NCBI RefSeq assembly: GCF_025464955.1
Contig: NZ_JAODNM010000137.1
Location: forward strand, 1 to 64,000
DNA from: Amycolatopsis sp.
GTDB lineage: Bacteria; Actinomycetota; Actinomycetes; Mycobacteriales; Pseudonocardiaceae
Direction of reading: 5' to 3'
Length of the DNA: 64,000 bases
In this document: positions 20,663-30,204 of the stretch, one piece after another
Layout: each line of letters begins with the position of its first letter
Numbering within the stretch: position 1 is the first letter of the stretch
The notes under the pieces: generated by a model
The model's input: the letters and a program-made list of their open reading frames with translations, nothing else
What the model was told of the DNA's origin: nothing
The model's database searches: none
Program-made: the position numbers and the translations under genes

Positions 20663-22276
20663 ATGGCTGACAAGTTCCCGTATCGCATCGAGGTCACCGG
20701 GCCCGCCGAGGAGCGGTTCGGCGAGATTCTCACCCCGGCCGCGTTGGCGTTCCTCGCACGGCTGGACAACGCGTTCGCCGGACGCCGCTGCGAGGTGCTC
20801 GATGCCCGCAGGCTCCGCCGCGAGAGGCTCGCCAGCGGCGAGGAGAAGCTTGACTTCCTCCCCGAGACCCGCAGGATTCGTGAGGACGACTGGATGGTCG
20901 CCGGTGCCGCCGCGGGCCTGGAAGACCGCCGCGTCGAGATCGCCGGCCCGACCGACCGCAAGATGGCGGTCAACGCGCTGAACTCCGGCGCGAAGGTCTG
21001 GCTCGCCGACTTCGAGGACGCGACGTCCCCGACCTGGCACAACGTGATCGACGGTCAGCTCAACCTCTTCGACGCCATCCGGCGCGACATCGACTTCACC
21101 ACCGACGCGGGTAAGCGCTACGCCATAGCCGACAGCCCCGCGACCATCGTCGCGCGGCCTCGCGGCTGGCACCTGGTGGAGAAGCACATCCGCATCGACG
21201 GGCGCCCGGTGTCGGCGAGCCTGGTCGACTTCGGGCTGTACTTCTTCCACAACGCGCGTCAGCTGCTCGCCCGCGGCAGCGGCCCGTACTTCTACCTGCC
21301 CAAGCTGGAAAGCCACCGCGAAGCGCGCCTGTGGAACGACGTCTTCCGGCTGGCGCAGGCCGAACTCGGCATCCCGCAGGGCACGATCCGGGCGACCGTG
21401 CTGATCGAGACGATCACCGCGGCGTTCGAAATGGACGAGATCCTGTACGAACTGCGCGAGCACGCGGCCGGGCTCAACGCCGGTCGCTGGGACTACATCT
21501 TCAGCCTGATCAAGAACTTCGGCGACCAGGGTGCGGACTTCGTGCTGCCGGACCGGTCGCAGGTCACGATGACGGTCCCGTTCATGCGGGCCTACAGCGA
21601 GCTGCTGGTGAGTACCTGCCACAAGCGCGGCGCGCACGCCATCGGCGGCATGGCCGCGTTCATCCCGAGCAAGGACCCGGACGCCAACACGATCGCGTTC
21701 GACAAGGTCCGCCAGGACAAGGAACGCGAGGCAGGCGACGGCTTCGACGGTTCATGGGTGGCGCACCCCGGGCTGGTGCCGGTGTGCCGCGAGGTCTTCG
21801 ACGAAGTGCTCGGCGGCTGGCCCAACCAGCTCGGCCGGCTGCGTGACGACGTCGAGGTCGGCGCGGACGACCTGCTCAACGTGGCCAGCGCCGGTGGCGA
21901 GGTCACCGAAACGGGCGTGCGGGCCAACATCAACGTCGCGCTGCGGTACGTCGACGCGTGGTTGCGCGGTACCGGCGCGGCCGCGATCAGCAACCTGATG
22001 GAGGACGCGGCCACCGCGGAGATCGCGCGTTGCCAGGTGTGGCAGTGGATCCGCAACGGCACCAAGCTGGCCGACGGCACCGCGGTGACCGCCGAGCTGG
22101 TGCACGGCTACCTCGACGAGGAGGCTGAGCGGGTGCGTGCGGATCTCAGTGCCGGCCACCGTCTCGACGATGCCCGCGCGATTTTCGAGGAGACCGCGCT
22201 CGGCGAAAAGCTGCCCAGCTTCCTGACCACGGGCGCCTATGCCCGCTATCTCACGGACACCGGTTCCCTTACCTGA
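20663..22276 (+). CDS. aceB: Malate synthase A
   Basis: [40 protein letters not shown]. Confidence 0.97.
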   Translation: MADKFPYRIEVTGPAEERFGEILTPAALAFLARLDNAFAGRRCEVLDARRLRRERLASGEEKLDFLPETRRIREDDWMVAGAAAGLEDRRVEIAGPTDRKMAVNALNSGAKVWLADFEDATSPTWHNVIDGQLNLFDAIRRDIDFTTDAGKRYAIADSPATIVARPRGWHLVEKHIRIDGRPVSASLVDFGLYFFHNARQLLARGSGPYFYLPKLESHREARLWNDVFRLAQAELGIPQGTIRATVLIETITAAFEMDEILYELREHAAGLNAGRWDYIFSLIKNFGDQGADFVLPDRSQVTMTVPFMRAYSELLVSTCHKRGAHAIGGMAAFIPSKDPDANTIAFDKVRQDKEREAGDGFDGSWVAHPGLVPVCREVFDEVLGGWPNQLGRLRDDVEVGADDLLNVASAGGEVTETGVRANINVALRYVDAWLRGTGAAAISNLMEDAATAEIARCQVWQWIRNGTKLADGTAVTAELVHGYLDEEAERVRADLSAGHRLDDARAIFEETALGEKLPSFLTTGAYARYLTDTGSLT

Positions 22277-22335
22277 CAAAGGGAAACCGGTCACGTCGGA
22301 CGGCTGACGGGATTAGGTCGTCCGACACAACGAAA

Positions 22336-22370
22336 GGCCCGGCGGTTGCTTCCGCCGGGCCGTTTCGTTT
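22336..22370 (+). terminator. Rho-independent terminator downstream of aceB
   Basis: GGCCCGGCGG-ttgctt-CCGCCGGGCC followed by gtttcgttt; perfect 10-bp stem. Confidence 0.8.
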
Positions 22371-22404
22371 GAGGTACTCAGCGTTTGACGTACTCAGCGT
22401 GTCT

Positions 22405-22506
22405 TCAGGCAGCGATCTGGTCGCCGCCGCCGCCGACGACGAGGGAGCTGCCGGTGATCCAGGCCGAGCAGCCGGAGACGAAGCCGGGGATGACGACGTT
22501 GACCAT
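22405..22506 (-). pseudogene. 33-aa residual ORF resembling collapsed SDR ends
   Basis: MVNVVIPGFVSGCSAWITGSSLVVGGGGDQIAA*: the (W)ITGSSLVVGGG stretch resembles an SDR C-terminus. Divergent from TetR. Confidence 0.5.
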
Positions 22507-22508
22507 AC

Positions 22509-22549
22509 GGTCCATTACCCAAGTTATGGACCAATCGGTCAAGTTGGTC
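22509..22549. promoter_or_regulatory. Overlapping inverted repeats, candidate TetR operator
   Basis: GGTCCAT-N10-ATGGACC and GACCAA-N9-TTGGTC just upstream of the TetR start. Confidence 0.6.
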
Positions 22550-22561
22550 TAGCATGGCCGC

Positions 22562-23149
22562 ATGGCACGACCTCGGAAGTTCGACGAAGCCCAAGTGCTT
22601 GAGGCTGTCCGGGACGAGTTCTGGGCGAAGGGCTACACGGCGACGTCCCTCGACGACCTCATGAAGGCCACCGGCCTGGGCAAAGGGAGCCTGTACGGGG
22701 CGTTCGGCGACAAGCACCAGCTGTTCCTCAAGGCCCTCGGCATCTACGCGGGCGAGCGGGTTGTCGGTATTCAAGAGGCGCTCGCCGGCGAGGGTTCCGC
22801 GGTCGAACGTCTGCGGGCAGCCTTCGACGTGCCTGAGCCGGCCGGGGGTGATGTGCAGGAGGCGACGCGGGGCTGCCTCCTCGCGAACAGCTCCACTGAG
22901 CTGGCCGCGCTGGACGACGAGGTGCTCGCCTGCGCCAGGAAGACGTACCAGGCTGTCGAAGATCTACTTGTCGACATTGTCGCGCTGGCTGTTGCCGAAG
23001 GTGACTTGCCCGCGGGTACGGTGCCTCGCGACCTCGGCCGCCTGCTGTTCGCCGTCCAGCAGGGCGTGGAATTCCTGAGCAAGACCGGCATGGAGCCCGC
23101 CGCCCTGCGGCAGATCGGCCGTTCCGCCGCTGCCGCACTGCTGCGGTAG
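22562..23149 (+). CDS. TetR/AcrR family transcriptional regulator
   Basis: ARPRKFDEAQVLEAVRDEFWAKGYTATSLDDLMKATGLGKGSLYGAFGDKHQLF. Confidence 0.93.
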   Translation: MARPRKFDEAQVLEAVRDEFWAKGYTATSLDDLMKATGLGKGSLYGAFGDKHQLFLKALGIYAGERVVGIQEALAGEGSAVERLRAAFDVPEPAGGDVQEATRGCLLANSSTELAALDDEVLACARKTYQAVEDLLVDIVALAVAEGDLPAGTVPRDLGRLLFAVQQGVEFLSKTGMEPAALRQIGRSAAAALLR

Positions 23150-23365
23150 GGCTGCGGCTGCGGCGAAGCGAACTTTGAGTGCGTTGAACGCCAATGCCTG
23201 GAACTTGAGGATGTCGGGTGGTTGGCCGGTTGAGGTGGCGGGTTCGGCTCTACTGCAGCAAGGACCGGTGCGAGTGGGTGCACGCGCAAGGGGGTCCGAG
23301 GCCTGTCGCGTCGTGTTGCTGTCACTGGCGGGGCTGATGTGGCTGGTGTGGCGTTGTGACGTGTC

Positions 23366-23412
23366 GTGAAGGCCACCTTCAGGGCGTAAGGCGCACTCAA
23401 CTAGGCCTTCAC
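23366..23412. repeat. Family B palindrome (degenerate right arm)
   Basis: GTGAAGGCCACCTTCA...AGGCCTTCAC. Confidence 0.7.
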
Positions 23413-23542
23413 GCCGTCGCTGCCCTAGTTGCTTTGGACAGGACCACCCCGACCCCCCTCAAGGTCACCGTAGGTGCGTTGAACGCACTGCGAGGGTCGC
23501 CATGTCGTGGCCCGGAGGGAATCGCCGCCACCCCCTAGCGCT

Positions 23543-23590
23543 GAGAACGGTGGTTCTCTAAGCTGGCGGCACGGGAGAACGCCGGTTCTC
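23543..23590. promoter_or_regulatory. Double operator GAGAAC-N4-GTTCTC x2
   Basis: GAGAACGGTGGTTCTC 23543-23558 and GAGAACGCCGGTTCTC 23575-23590, 32-bp spacing. Confidence 0.75.
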
Positions 23591-23610
23591 CGCAAGTGAG
23601 GGAGTCCTTG

Positions 23611-24069
23611 ATGACACCGCGTCCGCCGTTTCCGCCGTTCGACGAGAAGACCGCCGCGCAGAAGGTCCAGGCCGCCGAGAATGCCTGGAACACTCGCGAC
23701 CCCGAGAAGGTCTCGCTGGCGTACACCGAGGATTCCGTCTGGCGCAACCGCGATCAGCACGTCGTCGGGCGGGCGCAGATCGTCGAGTTCCTCAGTGGCA
23801 AGTGGGACCGTGAGCTGGACTACGCGCTCCGCAAGGAGCTGTGGGGCTTTCGCGGCAACCGGATCGCCGTGCGGTTCCAGTACGAGTCCCACAACGTCGA
23901 CGGTCAGTGGTTTCGCAGCTACGGCAACGAGTTGTGGGAGTTCAGCGACGAGGGCCTGATGCGACGCCGCGAGGCCAGCATCAACGACGTCGCGATCGCG
24001 GAGGCCGACCGGCGCATCTTTGGTACGCGTCCGGAGTCCGAATACGGCGTCACGTTCCCGGTTTTCTGA
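23611..24069 (+). CDS. DUF1348 / NTF2-like family protein
   Basis: [44 protein letters not shown]. Confidence 0.88.
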   Translation: MTPRPPFPPFDEKTAAQKVQAAENAWNTRDPEKVSLAYTEDSVWRNRDQHVVGRAQIVEFLSGKWDRELDYALRKELWGFRGNRIAVRFQYESHNVDGQWFRSYGNELWEFSDEGLMRRREASINDVAIAEADRRIFGTRPESEYGVTFPVF

Positions 24070-24081
24070 GATGATCCGGCG

Positions 24082-24939
24082 GTGCGGATCACCCGGCTGG
24101 TCGTCGTTGTCTGCGGCGCGTCACTCCTGGCCGGATGCTCGGCTCCGCCGGCCGCTCCACTGACGTCCGTAGCGGCGCTTGGCGAGTACCGCACCATCGA
24201 CTACTGCAGTCTGCTCGACCTTCCTGGCGTGACCGGCGCCGGAAAGCAGGCGCCGATTTCCTCTTACGAGGACTGCCGCGCGCAGCTGGTCGAGGGAACC
24301 GCGCGTCTGGTCGTCGTCATCGGTCCGATCTCGTCGGACGCGGACCCGTCGCTGAAGCCGTACGACTACAAGGCGTCCGCGCTGCCTGCCGGTGTCCGCG
24401 TCCAGACGGACGAGTACAACGACGCACAGTCCTGCATCCGCGACGTGACCTTCGCCGACGGAGTCAGGCTGACCGTCGGCGTCGCCGACCAGGCCGCGGC
24501 CGCGCCGCAGGTCCGCTGCGACAAGGCCGATGCCGCGGTGGCCGGAGTGCTTGCCGCGGCGACACAGGACAAGGTCCGGCGGCTGAACTTCGCTCCGCAT
24601 TCCTTCGGCGGGCTCGAGCCGTGCCCGTTGCTGACCGCGACCGACGGGCTCGGCTCGGGCTCGGCGAAACCGGCGCTCACCGGCCACAGCTGCATCCGGG
24701 GCACGGTTGACCTGACGTTCGGCATCTCGACGCCGTCCAACGCGGCGCACGAGACCATCGGCGGTCGTCAGGCGTCCATCACCGTGGCCGGCGGGTTCTG
24801 CATCGGCCACACCGAGCAGCCCGCGGCCGCCGGAAAGGTCGAGACCGCCGACGTCAAAGCGGTCGACACAGGCGGCAACGGGAACTCCGTGTGCGGTCTG
24901 GCCCGCACAGTCGCGGCGAGTGTTTTCCCCAAGCTCTAG
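24082..24939 (+). CDS. Secreted lipoprotein, DUF3558-like
   Basis: Lipobox SLLAGCS; repeated-domain layout with Cys pairs. Confidence 0.75.
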   Translation: MRITRLVVVVCGASLLAGCSAPPAAPLTSVAALGEYRTIDYCSLLDLPGVTGAGKQAPISSYEDCRAQLVEGTARLVVVIGPISSDADPSLKPYDYKASALPAGVRVQTDEYNDAQSCIRDVTFADGVRLTVGVADQAAAAPQVRCDKADAAVAGVLAAATQDKVRRLNFAPHSFGGLEPCPLLTATDGLGSGSAKPALTGHSCIRGTVDLTFGISTPSNAAHETIGGRQASITVAGGFCIGHTEQPAAAGKVETADVKAVDTGGNGNSVCGLARTVAASVFPKL

Positions 24940-26189
24940 TCTTCGAAAGCGTTGCCGGTGGCGATCTTCGGCCTGCCGAGCGTGATCGGCTCGTGGGTCC
25001 GTGCCTTCCGGTAGACCTCGGCGGTCGCGTCGGCGATCTTGCCCCAGTCGAAGTCCACGCACAGGCGGGCTTGGGCGGCTTTCGCCCGGCGCAGGGCCGC
25101 AGGCTTGTCGCTGAGCACCGCGTCGACCGAGTTCGCCAGCCCGGTGACGTCGCCGGGCGCGAAGGCCAGCCCGGTTTCGCCGTCGACGACGACCTCGCCG
25201 AGCCCACCCGCTGTCGACGCCACCAGCGGCGCCTTCGCGGCGGCGGCTTCGAGTGCGACGATGCCGAACGGCTCATACCGGCTTGGCAGGACGACGGCGT
25301 CGGCCGCCGCGAGCGCTGCCCGCAGCTCACGGTCCGTCAGGTGCCCTGCGAAGTCGACCGCGCGCAGGATCCGCAGCTTGCGCGCCTGCTCGACGAGCTC
25401 GACGTGGTGCCGCCCCTTGCCCGCGACAACCACCCGCGTGCCCGGGTGCCGACGTCGGATCCTCGGCAGCGCGGCCAGCAGGTCCTGGACACCCTTCTCC
25501 CATTCGAGCCTGCCGAAGTAAAGGAGCAGCGGCGCCCCGGACGGGCTGTATATCGCGCGGGCGCGGGTGACCTCGCGGCGCGGCACCTGCCAGCTGCGTT
25601 CCTCGATGCCGTTGTGGATCACGGTGATGTCGGCGGGTTCGACCTCGAACAGGTGCGAGACCTCCGTGCGCATCGCCTGCGAGCAGGTGATCAGCGCGTC
25701 CGCCCGGTTCGCCAGCCACCACTCGACGGAGTGGACCTGCTGGTTCAGCGGGTGGGTCAGCCAGCCGGAATGACGGCCGGCCTCGGTGGCGTGGATCGTG
25801 CCGATCAGAGGCACGCCGGCGGCGTCGGCGACGGCGACGGCGGGGTGCGTGACCAGCCAGTCGTGCGCGTGGACGACGTCGGGCCGCCAGTCGCGCAGCA
25901 GGTCGGTGGCGGCGCGGACCATCGCGTGGCCCATGGCGAGCGTCCAGGCGATGAGGTCGCGCTCGAAGACCAGGTGCATCGGATCCTCGGCGACCCGGAT
26001 GATCCGCACGCCCTCGGCCGTGTGGTCGGTCGTCGGATGGGTCTCGGCGTCGGTCCCGGCCTGGTGGCGGCACAGGACGACCACCTCGTGCCCGGACCGG
26101 GCGAGATGGCAGGCCAGTGCGTGCACGTGCCTGGCCAGGCCGCCGACCACGACCGGTGGGTACTCCCACGACAACATCAGCACGCGCAT
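24936..26189 (-). CDS. Glycosyltransferase family 4 (Rv3032-like alpha-glucan synthase)
   Basis: MRVLMLSWEYPPVVVGGLARHVHALA; YFGRLEWEKGVQDLLAAL; EPFGIVALEAAA; next to GH57. Confidence 0.92.
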   Translation of the reverse strand: MRVLMLSWEYPPVVVGGLARHVHALACHLARSGHEVVVLCRHQAGTDAETHPTTDHTAEGVRIIRVAEDPMHLVFERDLIAWTLAMGHAMVRAATDLLRDWRPDVVHAHDWLVTHPAVAVADAAGVPLIGTIHATEAGRHSGWLTHPLNQQVHSVEWWLANRADALITCSQAMRTEVSHLFEVEPADITVIHNGIEERSWQVPRREVTRARAIYSPSGAPLLLYFGRLEWEKGVQDLLAALPRIRRRHPGTRVVVAGKGRHHVELVEQARKLRILRAVDFAGHLTDRELRAALAAADAVVLPSRYEPFGIVALEAAAAKAPLVASTAGGLGEVVVDGETGLAFAPGDVTGLANSVDAVLSDKPAALRRAKAAQARLCVDFDWGKIADATAEVYRKARTHEPITLGRPKIATGNAFED

Positions 26190-26245
26190 GGAAGGAGGTT
26201 ACTCACGAGTTCACTCGGCGTCGCGGGGGCGGCTGGTGCGGCACG

Positions 26246-26291
26246 CTCGTGAGTGTTCCGGCCGTCTAGAACCGGCCAGAACACTCACGAG
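26246..26291. repeat. Family C inverted repeat
   Basis: CTCGTGAGTGTTCCGGCC...GGCCAGAACACTCACGAG, one mismatch. Confidence 0.85.
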
Positions 26292-26303
26292 GCGGGACCA
26301 GTG

Positions 26304-26825
26304 TCAGGCGGGGAGGGCGGCTTCGATGGCCTTGACGATGGCCTCGTCCTCGGGCTCGGTCTGCGGACGGAACCGGCCGATGACCTCGCCGTGGGTGCTG
26401 ATCAGGAACTTCTCGAAGTTCCACTTCACGTCGCCGGCCTCGCCCTCGGCGTCCTGGGTCTGCGTCAGCTCGGTGTAGAGCGGGTGCCGGGCTTCGCCGT
26501 TGACGTCGATCTTGGCGAACAGCGGGAAGCTCACGCCGTACGTCGTCGAGCAGAACGTCTGGATCTCCTCGGCCGTGCCCGGCTCCTGCCCGGCGAACTG
26601 GTTGCACGGGAAGCCGACGACGGAGAAGCCCTTGTCCGCGTAGCGTTCCTGCAGCTTCTCGAGGCCGGTGTACTGCGGCGTCAGGCCGCACTTCGACGCG
26701 ACGTTCACCACGAGCAGCGCTTTGCCGCCGAGTGCGCCGAGGGTGGTGGGTTCGTCGGTGATGGTCGTCACGGGGATGTCGTTGATGCTCAAGTTCTTGT
26801 GCCCTTCGGAGGAAGTCTTGATCAC
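26304..26825 (-). CDS. Glutathione peroxidase family protein
   Basis: LLVVNVASKCGLTPQYTGLEKL; GFPCNQFAGQEPG; VKWNFEKFL. GTGA overlap with the GH57 stop. Confidence 0.94.
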   Translation of the reverse strand: MIKTSSEGHKNLSINDIPVTTITDEPTTLGALGGKALLVVNVASKCGLTPQYTGLEKLQERYADKGFSVVGFPCNQFAGQEPGTAEEIQTFCSTTYGVSFPLFAKIDVNGEARHPLYTELTQTQDAEGEAGDVKWNFEKFLISTHGEVIGRFRPQTEPEDEAIVKAIEAALPA

Positions 26826-28318
26826 AGGTTACGCGCGTCGAGGTGGCCGAAGGGGCCGTCCTGCGACCGCAACTCGACGGCGAGTTGCGCGGCTCGCTCG
26901 TGCGAACCGGCTCGGATGAGCGACGCCAGCGCGTCGAACCGTTCGGTGTGGACGCGGGCGCGGTCACGGGCGTAACCAGCGGCGGAATCCTTGGTGACCA
27001 TGAACGCCCAGTCGCTCGACAGCGCGAGCATGGCCTCGGCGGCAGCTTGGTCGCGGGCGGGGTCGCGGGCCGTGCCGTTGCTGGCGATGGCCAGCAGCCG
27101 ACCCTGCAGTTCTGTGTTCGCCGTCACCATGTCGGCCACCTGCTCGCCGTCCCAGACGCGCCAATCCTTGCCCGAGCCCCACGACGACGCCGGCAGGTCG
27201 ATCGGCGCGCCGACGTGGCCGGCGTCGAGGGCGCCGCGCAACGTCGTGACGTTGACCCCGGCCTCCGGCAACGCCCTCAGCACCCCTTCGAGCCACGCCG
27301 GGCCCTCGTGCCACCAGTGTCCGAAAAGTTCGGTGTCGTACGCCGCGACGACCATCGGCGGGCGGCCGTGCTCGGCGCGCAGCGACCGCAGCCTGTCGAC
27401 GACGGTCTCGACGAAGTCCTTGACGTGCAAGCGAAGTGTGTCGGCCGCGAGCGCGGGATCGTAGGGCTCCTTGTCGGGTGGCTCGACCTGCTTCCCCGTC
27501 ACGCGTGAAGGCTTGAGGCCGACTTCGTGATCCCACGTGTGGAAGTCCCGATATGCCGCGTGTCCCGGGTACCCGGCCTTCGGCGACCACACACGGTACG
27601 TCACTTCGAGGTCGCGACCGAACGCGTAGACGTCCGACGAACCGACCGGACGGGCAGCCGAAGTGTTGCCGCGCAACGACGGTCCGTCCACCATGAACCG
27701 CTGGACACCGGCCGCCGCGTAGTCGTTTTCCATGCCCGGCGCGTACCCGCATTCGGGCGCCCAGATGCCTTCCGGGCGTCGTCCGATGCGCAACGCCGTG
27801 TCGTCCAGGCCGCCGCGCAGGGCGAAGGACCGCACCCGCGGATCAAGAAGTGGCTGGAACGGGTGTGTCAGCGGACCGCCGAGCAGCTCGATCGTCCCGG
27901 CGTCCACAAGGGACCGCAGGATCGGCGAGAAACCGTGCCGCCAGCGGGTTTCCAACTCTTCGACGGCTCGTGTCGCGGCCTGGTACTCGCTGGCGGCCAG
28001 GTCGCGCGTCAGCGGGTCGCCGCGCCACAGCGTCGACGCCTGCTGGGCGCGCAGCTGCCAGTTCCCGAGCCAGCTGTGGAACTCGCGCAGGCTGTACGGA
28101 TCGTCGAGCTGCGCGGCGAGGACGGGCGTGACGCCGAGGGTCAGCACGTCCCGTTTGCCCTCGTCGGCGAACCGCCGCAGCAGGTCGACCATCGGGAAGT
28201 AGGTGTGTGCCCAGGCCTGGTAGAGCCATTCCTCGCCCACCGGCCAGGATCCGTGGTGCGCGAGCCACGGCAGATGGCTGTGCACGACCAGGCAGAAACT
28301 GCCTTCGATTTCGCTCAC
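26822..28318 (-). CDS. GH57 1,4-alpha-glucan branching enzyme-like (DUF1957; Rv3031-like)
   Basis: SEIEGSFCLVVHSHLPWLAHHGSWPVGEEWLYQAWAHTY; IWAPECGYAPGME; YDTELFGHWWHEGPAWL. GTGA overlap with methyltransferase stop. Confidence 0.93.
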   Translation of the reverse strand: MSEIEGSFCLVVHSHLPWLAHHGSWPVGEEWLYQAWAHTYFPMVDLLRRFADEGKRDVLTLGVTPVLAAQLDDPYSLREFHSWLGNWQLRAQQASTLWRGDPLTRDLAASEYQAATRAVEELETRWRHGFSPILRSLVDAGTIELLGGPLTHPFQPLLDPRVRSFALRGGLDDTALRIGRRPEGIWAPECGYAPGMENDYAAAGVQRFMVDGPSLRGNTSAARPVGSSDVYAFGRDLEVTYRVWSPKAGYPGHAAYRDFHTWDHEVGLKPSRVTGKQVEPPDKEPYDPALAADTLRLHVKDFVETVVDRLRSLRAEHGRPPMVVAAYDTELFGHWWHEGPAWLEGVLRALPEAGVNVTTLRGALDAGHVGAPIDLPASSWGSGKDWRVWDGEQVADMVTANTELQGRLLAIASNGTARDPARDQAAAEAMLALSSDWAFMVTKDSAAGYARDRARVHTERFDALASLIRAGSHERAAQLAVELRSQDGPFGHLDARNL

Positions 28319-29085
28319 GGCCGCACCGCCACCGCGACGAGGTCGAGGCTCGTGTCGACGTCTTCGCCGTGCACGATGAAGTCCGCCGCGCTGATCGCTT
28401 CGACGTCGGCGAGCAGCGCCGGGGGCCATTTCGCCTGGCCGGGGAGCTCGCCCATGACGACGTCGAGTTGCGCGTCGATGATCGACCCGCCGTACGCCGC
28501 GTCGAGAGCGCGTAGCGACGGGCCGTGGTGCAGGCCGTGCAGGCGTTCGACGGAGAACCCTGCCGCGCGCAGCAGCGAGTCCAATTCGGACGCTGCGAGT
28601 TCCCTGGTGTGGTAAGGATTCAGCGGGGTGTCGCGCCCCGGCGTGAAGGTAATCCGGTTCGGCGTGGTGACCAGCAGCCGTCCGCCGGGCCGCAGCACAC
28701 GGAAGCATTCGGCGAGGAAGCCGTCCTGGTCCCAGAGGTGTTCGATGACCTGGAAGTTCGCCACGACGTCCACTGTGGACGAACGCAGCGGCAGCACCGC
28801 CAGGTTCGCGCGGACGGGCTCGACTTCGGGATACCGCACCGCCACGTGCTCGATCGCGGGCCGGTCGTAGTCGAGGGCGACCACCCGCCGCGCGCGGGCG
28901 GCGATGAACGCGGCACCGTAACCTTCGCCACAGCCCGCTTCGAGGACCGTCGCGTCCACGCAGTACGGCAGCAGTTCGAGGTAGGCGGCTTCGTGCCGCC
29001 TGAACCAATAGTTCTCCTCGGCGATGCCCGGCACGGTGCGTTCCCCGGTCAGGTGCAGCGCTTCGGCCCTGGATCGCGTCGTCAC
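28315..29085 (-). CDS. Class I SAM-dependent methyltransferase (Rv3030-like)
   Basis: VLEAGCGEGYGAAFIA motif I; syntenic with the GT4-GH57 pair. Confidence 0.9.
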   Translation of the reverse strand: MTTRSRAEALHLTGERTVPGIAEENYWFRRHEAAYLELLPYCVDATVLEAGCGEGYGAAFIAARARRVVALDYDRPAIEHVAVRYPEVEPVRANLAVLPLRSSTVDVVANFQVIEHLWDQDGFLAECFRVLRPGGRLLVTTPNRITFTPGRDTPLNPYHTRELAASELDSLLRAAGFSVERLHGLHHGPSLRALDAAYGGSIIDAQLDVVMGELPGQAKWPPALLADVEAISAADFIVHGEDVDTSLDLVAVAVRP

Positions 29086-29115
29086 GCCGCGACCCTATCC
29101 CGAGGGCCGCGGGGC

Positions 29116-29961
29116 TCAGCTCACCGGCGACACTGTGATGCTCAACGCCCCAGGGCCGACATGGGCGCCGATTATCGCGCTCGCGTCGACGAGGTGGCTG
29201 TCGCGCACGTTCGGGATCCGCTTGCCGATCTGTTTGGCGACTTCGACCAGTTCGTCTTCCGCGCCGAAGCGGGTGATGGCGAGGTCGACGGTCAGGTTCC
29301 CGGCCGCTTTCGTGGCGACTTCGACCATCTTCGCCATCGCGCGCTTCGTGCCGCGGACCTTCGAGTGCGGCGACACCTCGCCGTTCTTGACGATGAGCAG
29401 GGGTTTGATCGACAACGCCGTGCCGAGCATCGCCTGGGCGGAGCCGATGCGGCCGCTGCGCCGGAGGTATTCGAGGGTGTCGACGTAGAGAAGTTCGGTG
29501 GCGGTACGGCAGCGGTTCTGGGCGGTGTCGAGCACCCGGTGGATGTCGGCCCCGGCCGCGGCCGCGCGGGCGGCCGAGATGGCGGCGTAGCCCATGCTCA
29601 TGCCCAGCGTGGCGCTGTCGAGTACGTAGACGGGGATGGAGACCTGCGTGGCCGCTTCGCGGGCCGCGTCGGCGGTCTGGGACATCCGGCCGGACAGGTG
29701 GATGCTCACGATCGCCGAGGCGCCGGAGGCGGCGGCCTCCTGGTAGGCCCAGAAGAACGCGCCGATGTCGGGCGGGGTGGTGGTGACCGCCCGGAAGTCC
29801 CTGATCGCCTGGATCAGATCGGCGCGGGCGAACCGGTGTTCGTCGTCGACGTGACCATCGATGTGCAGTTGGAGCTGCACTACCTTGACGCCCCATTGGG
29901 CGGCTAACCGGTCGGGCAGACAGGAGGTCGAGTCCGTGATGACCGTGACGTGGGCGGGCAT
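29116..29961 (-). CDS. DegV family fatty-acid-binding protein
   Basis: VTVITDSTSCLPDRLAAQWGVKVVQLQLHIDG. Confidence 0.93.
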   Translation of the reverse strand: MPAHVTVITDSTSCLPDRLAAQWGVKVVQLQLHIDGHVDDEHRFARADLIQAIRDFRAVTTTPPDIGAFFWAYQEAAASGASAIVSIHLSGRMSQTADAAREAATQVSIPVYVLDSATLGMSMGYAAISAARAAAAGADIHRVLDTAQNRCRTATELLYVDTLEYLRRSGRIGSAQAMLGTALSIKPLLIVKNGEVSPHSKVRGTKRAMAKMVEVATKAAGNLTVDLAITRFGAEDELVEVAKQIGKRIPNVRDSHLVDASAIIGAHVGPGALSITVSPVS

Positions 29962-30055
29962 GGTCGGGGAGGTTAACGCTTAACCACCTACCAGCAGTAG
30001 CCCCACCGTTAAGCCGACCGGGCTAAGGAATCCTCGAATGGCCCAACCCGGCAAG

Positions 30056-30077
30056 TATCGGGACGATCGTCCCGATA
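30056..30077. promoter_or_regulatory. 22-bp perfect palindrome upstream of etfBA
   Basis: TATCGGGACGATCGTCCCGATA. Confidence 0.6.
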
Positions 30078-30204
30078 AAACGTGCATCCAGGTGAATGCG
30101 GTCACCTCAGCAAGCCACGGCCGCCGTTTGCCCATAATCTACCGGCCAGTAGAGCCCTGTCCGGGCGTGAACGCGCTCCAGTAGCGGGAGGTCGAAGAAG
30201 ACCC

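Noticed and set aside
26822-29896. Single 1024-aa protein combining GH57 with a long N-terminal extension
   Set aside because: The N-terminal half is a shadow of the methyltransferase and DegV genes; the GTG at 28318 with a 4-bp overlap of the methyltransferase stop is the credible start.
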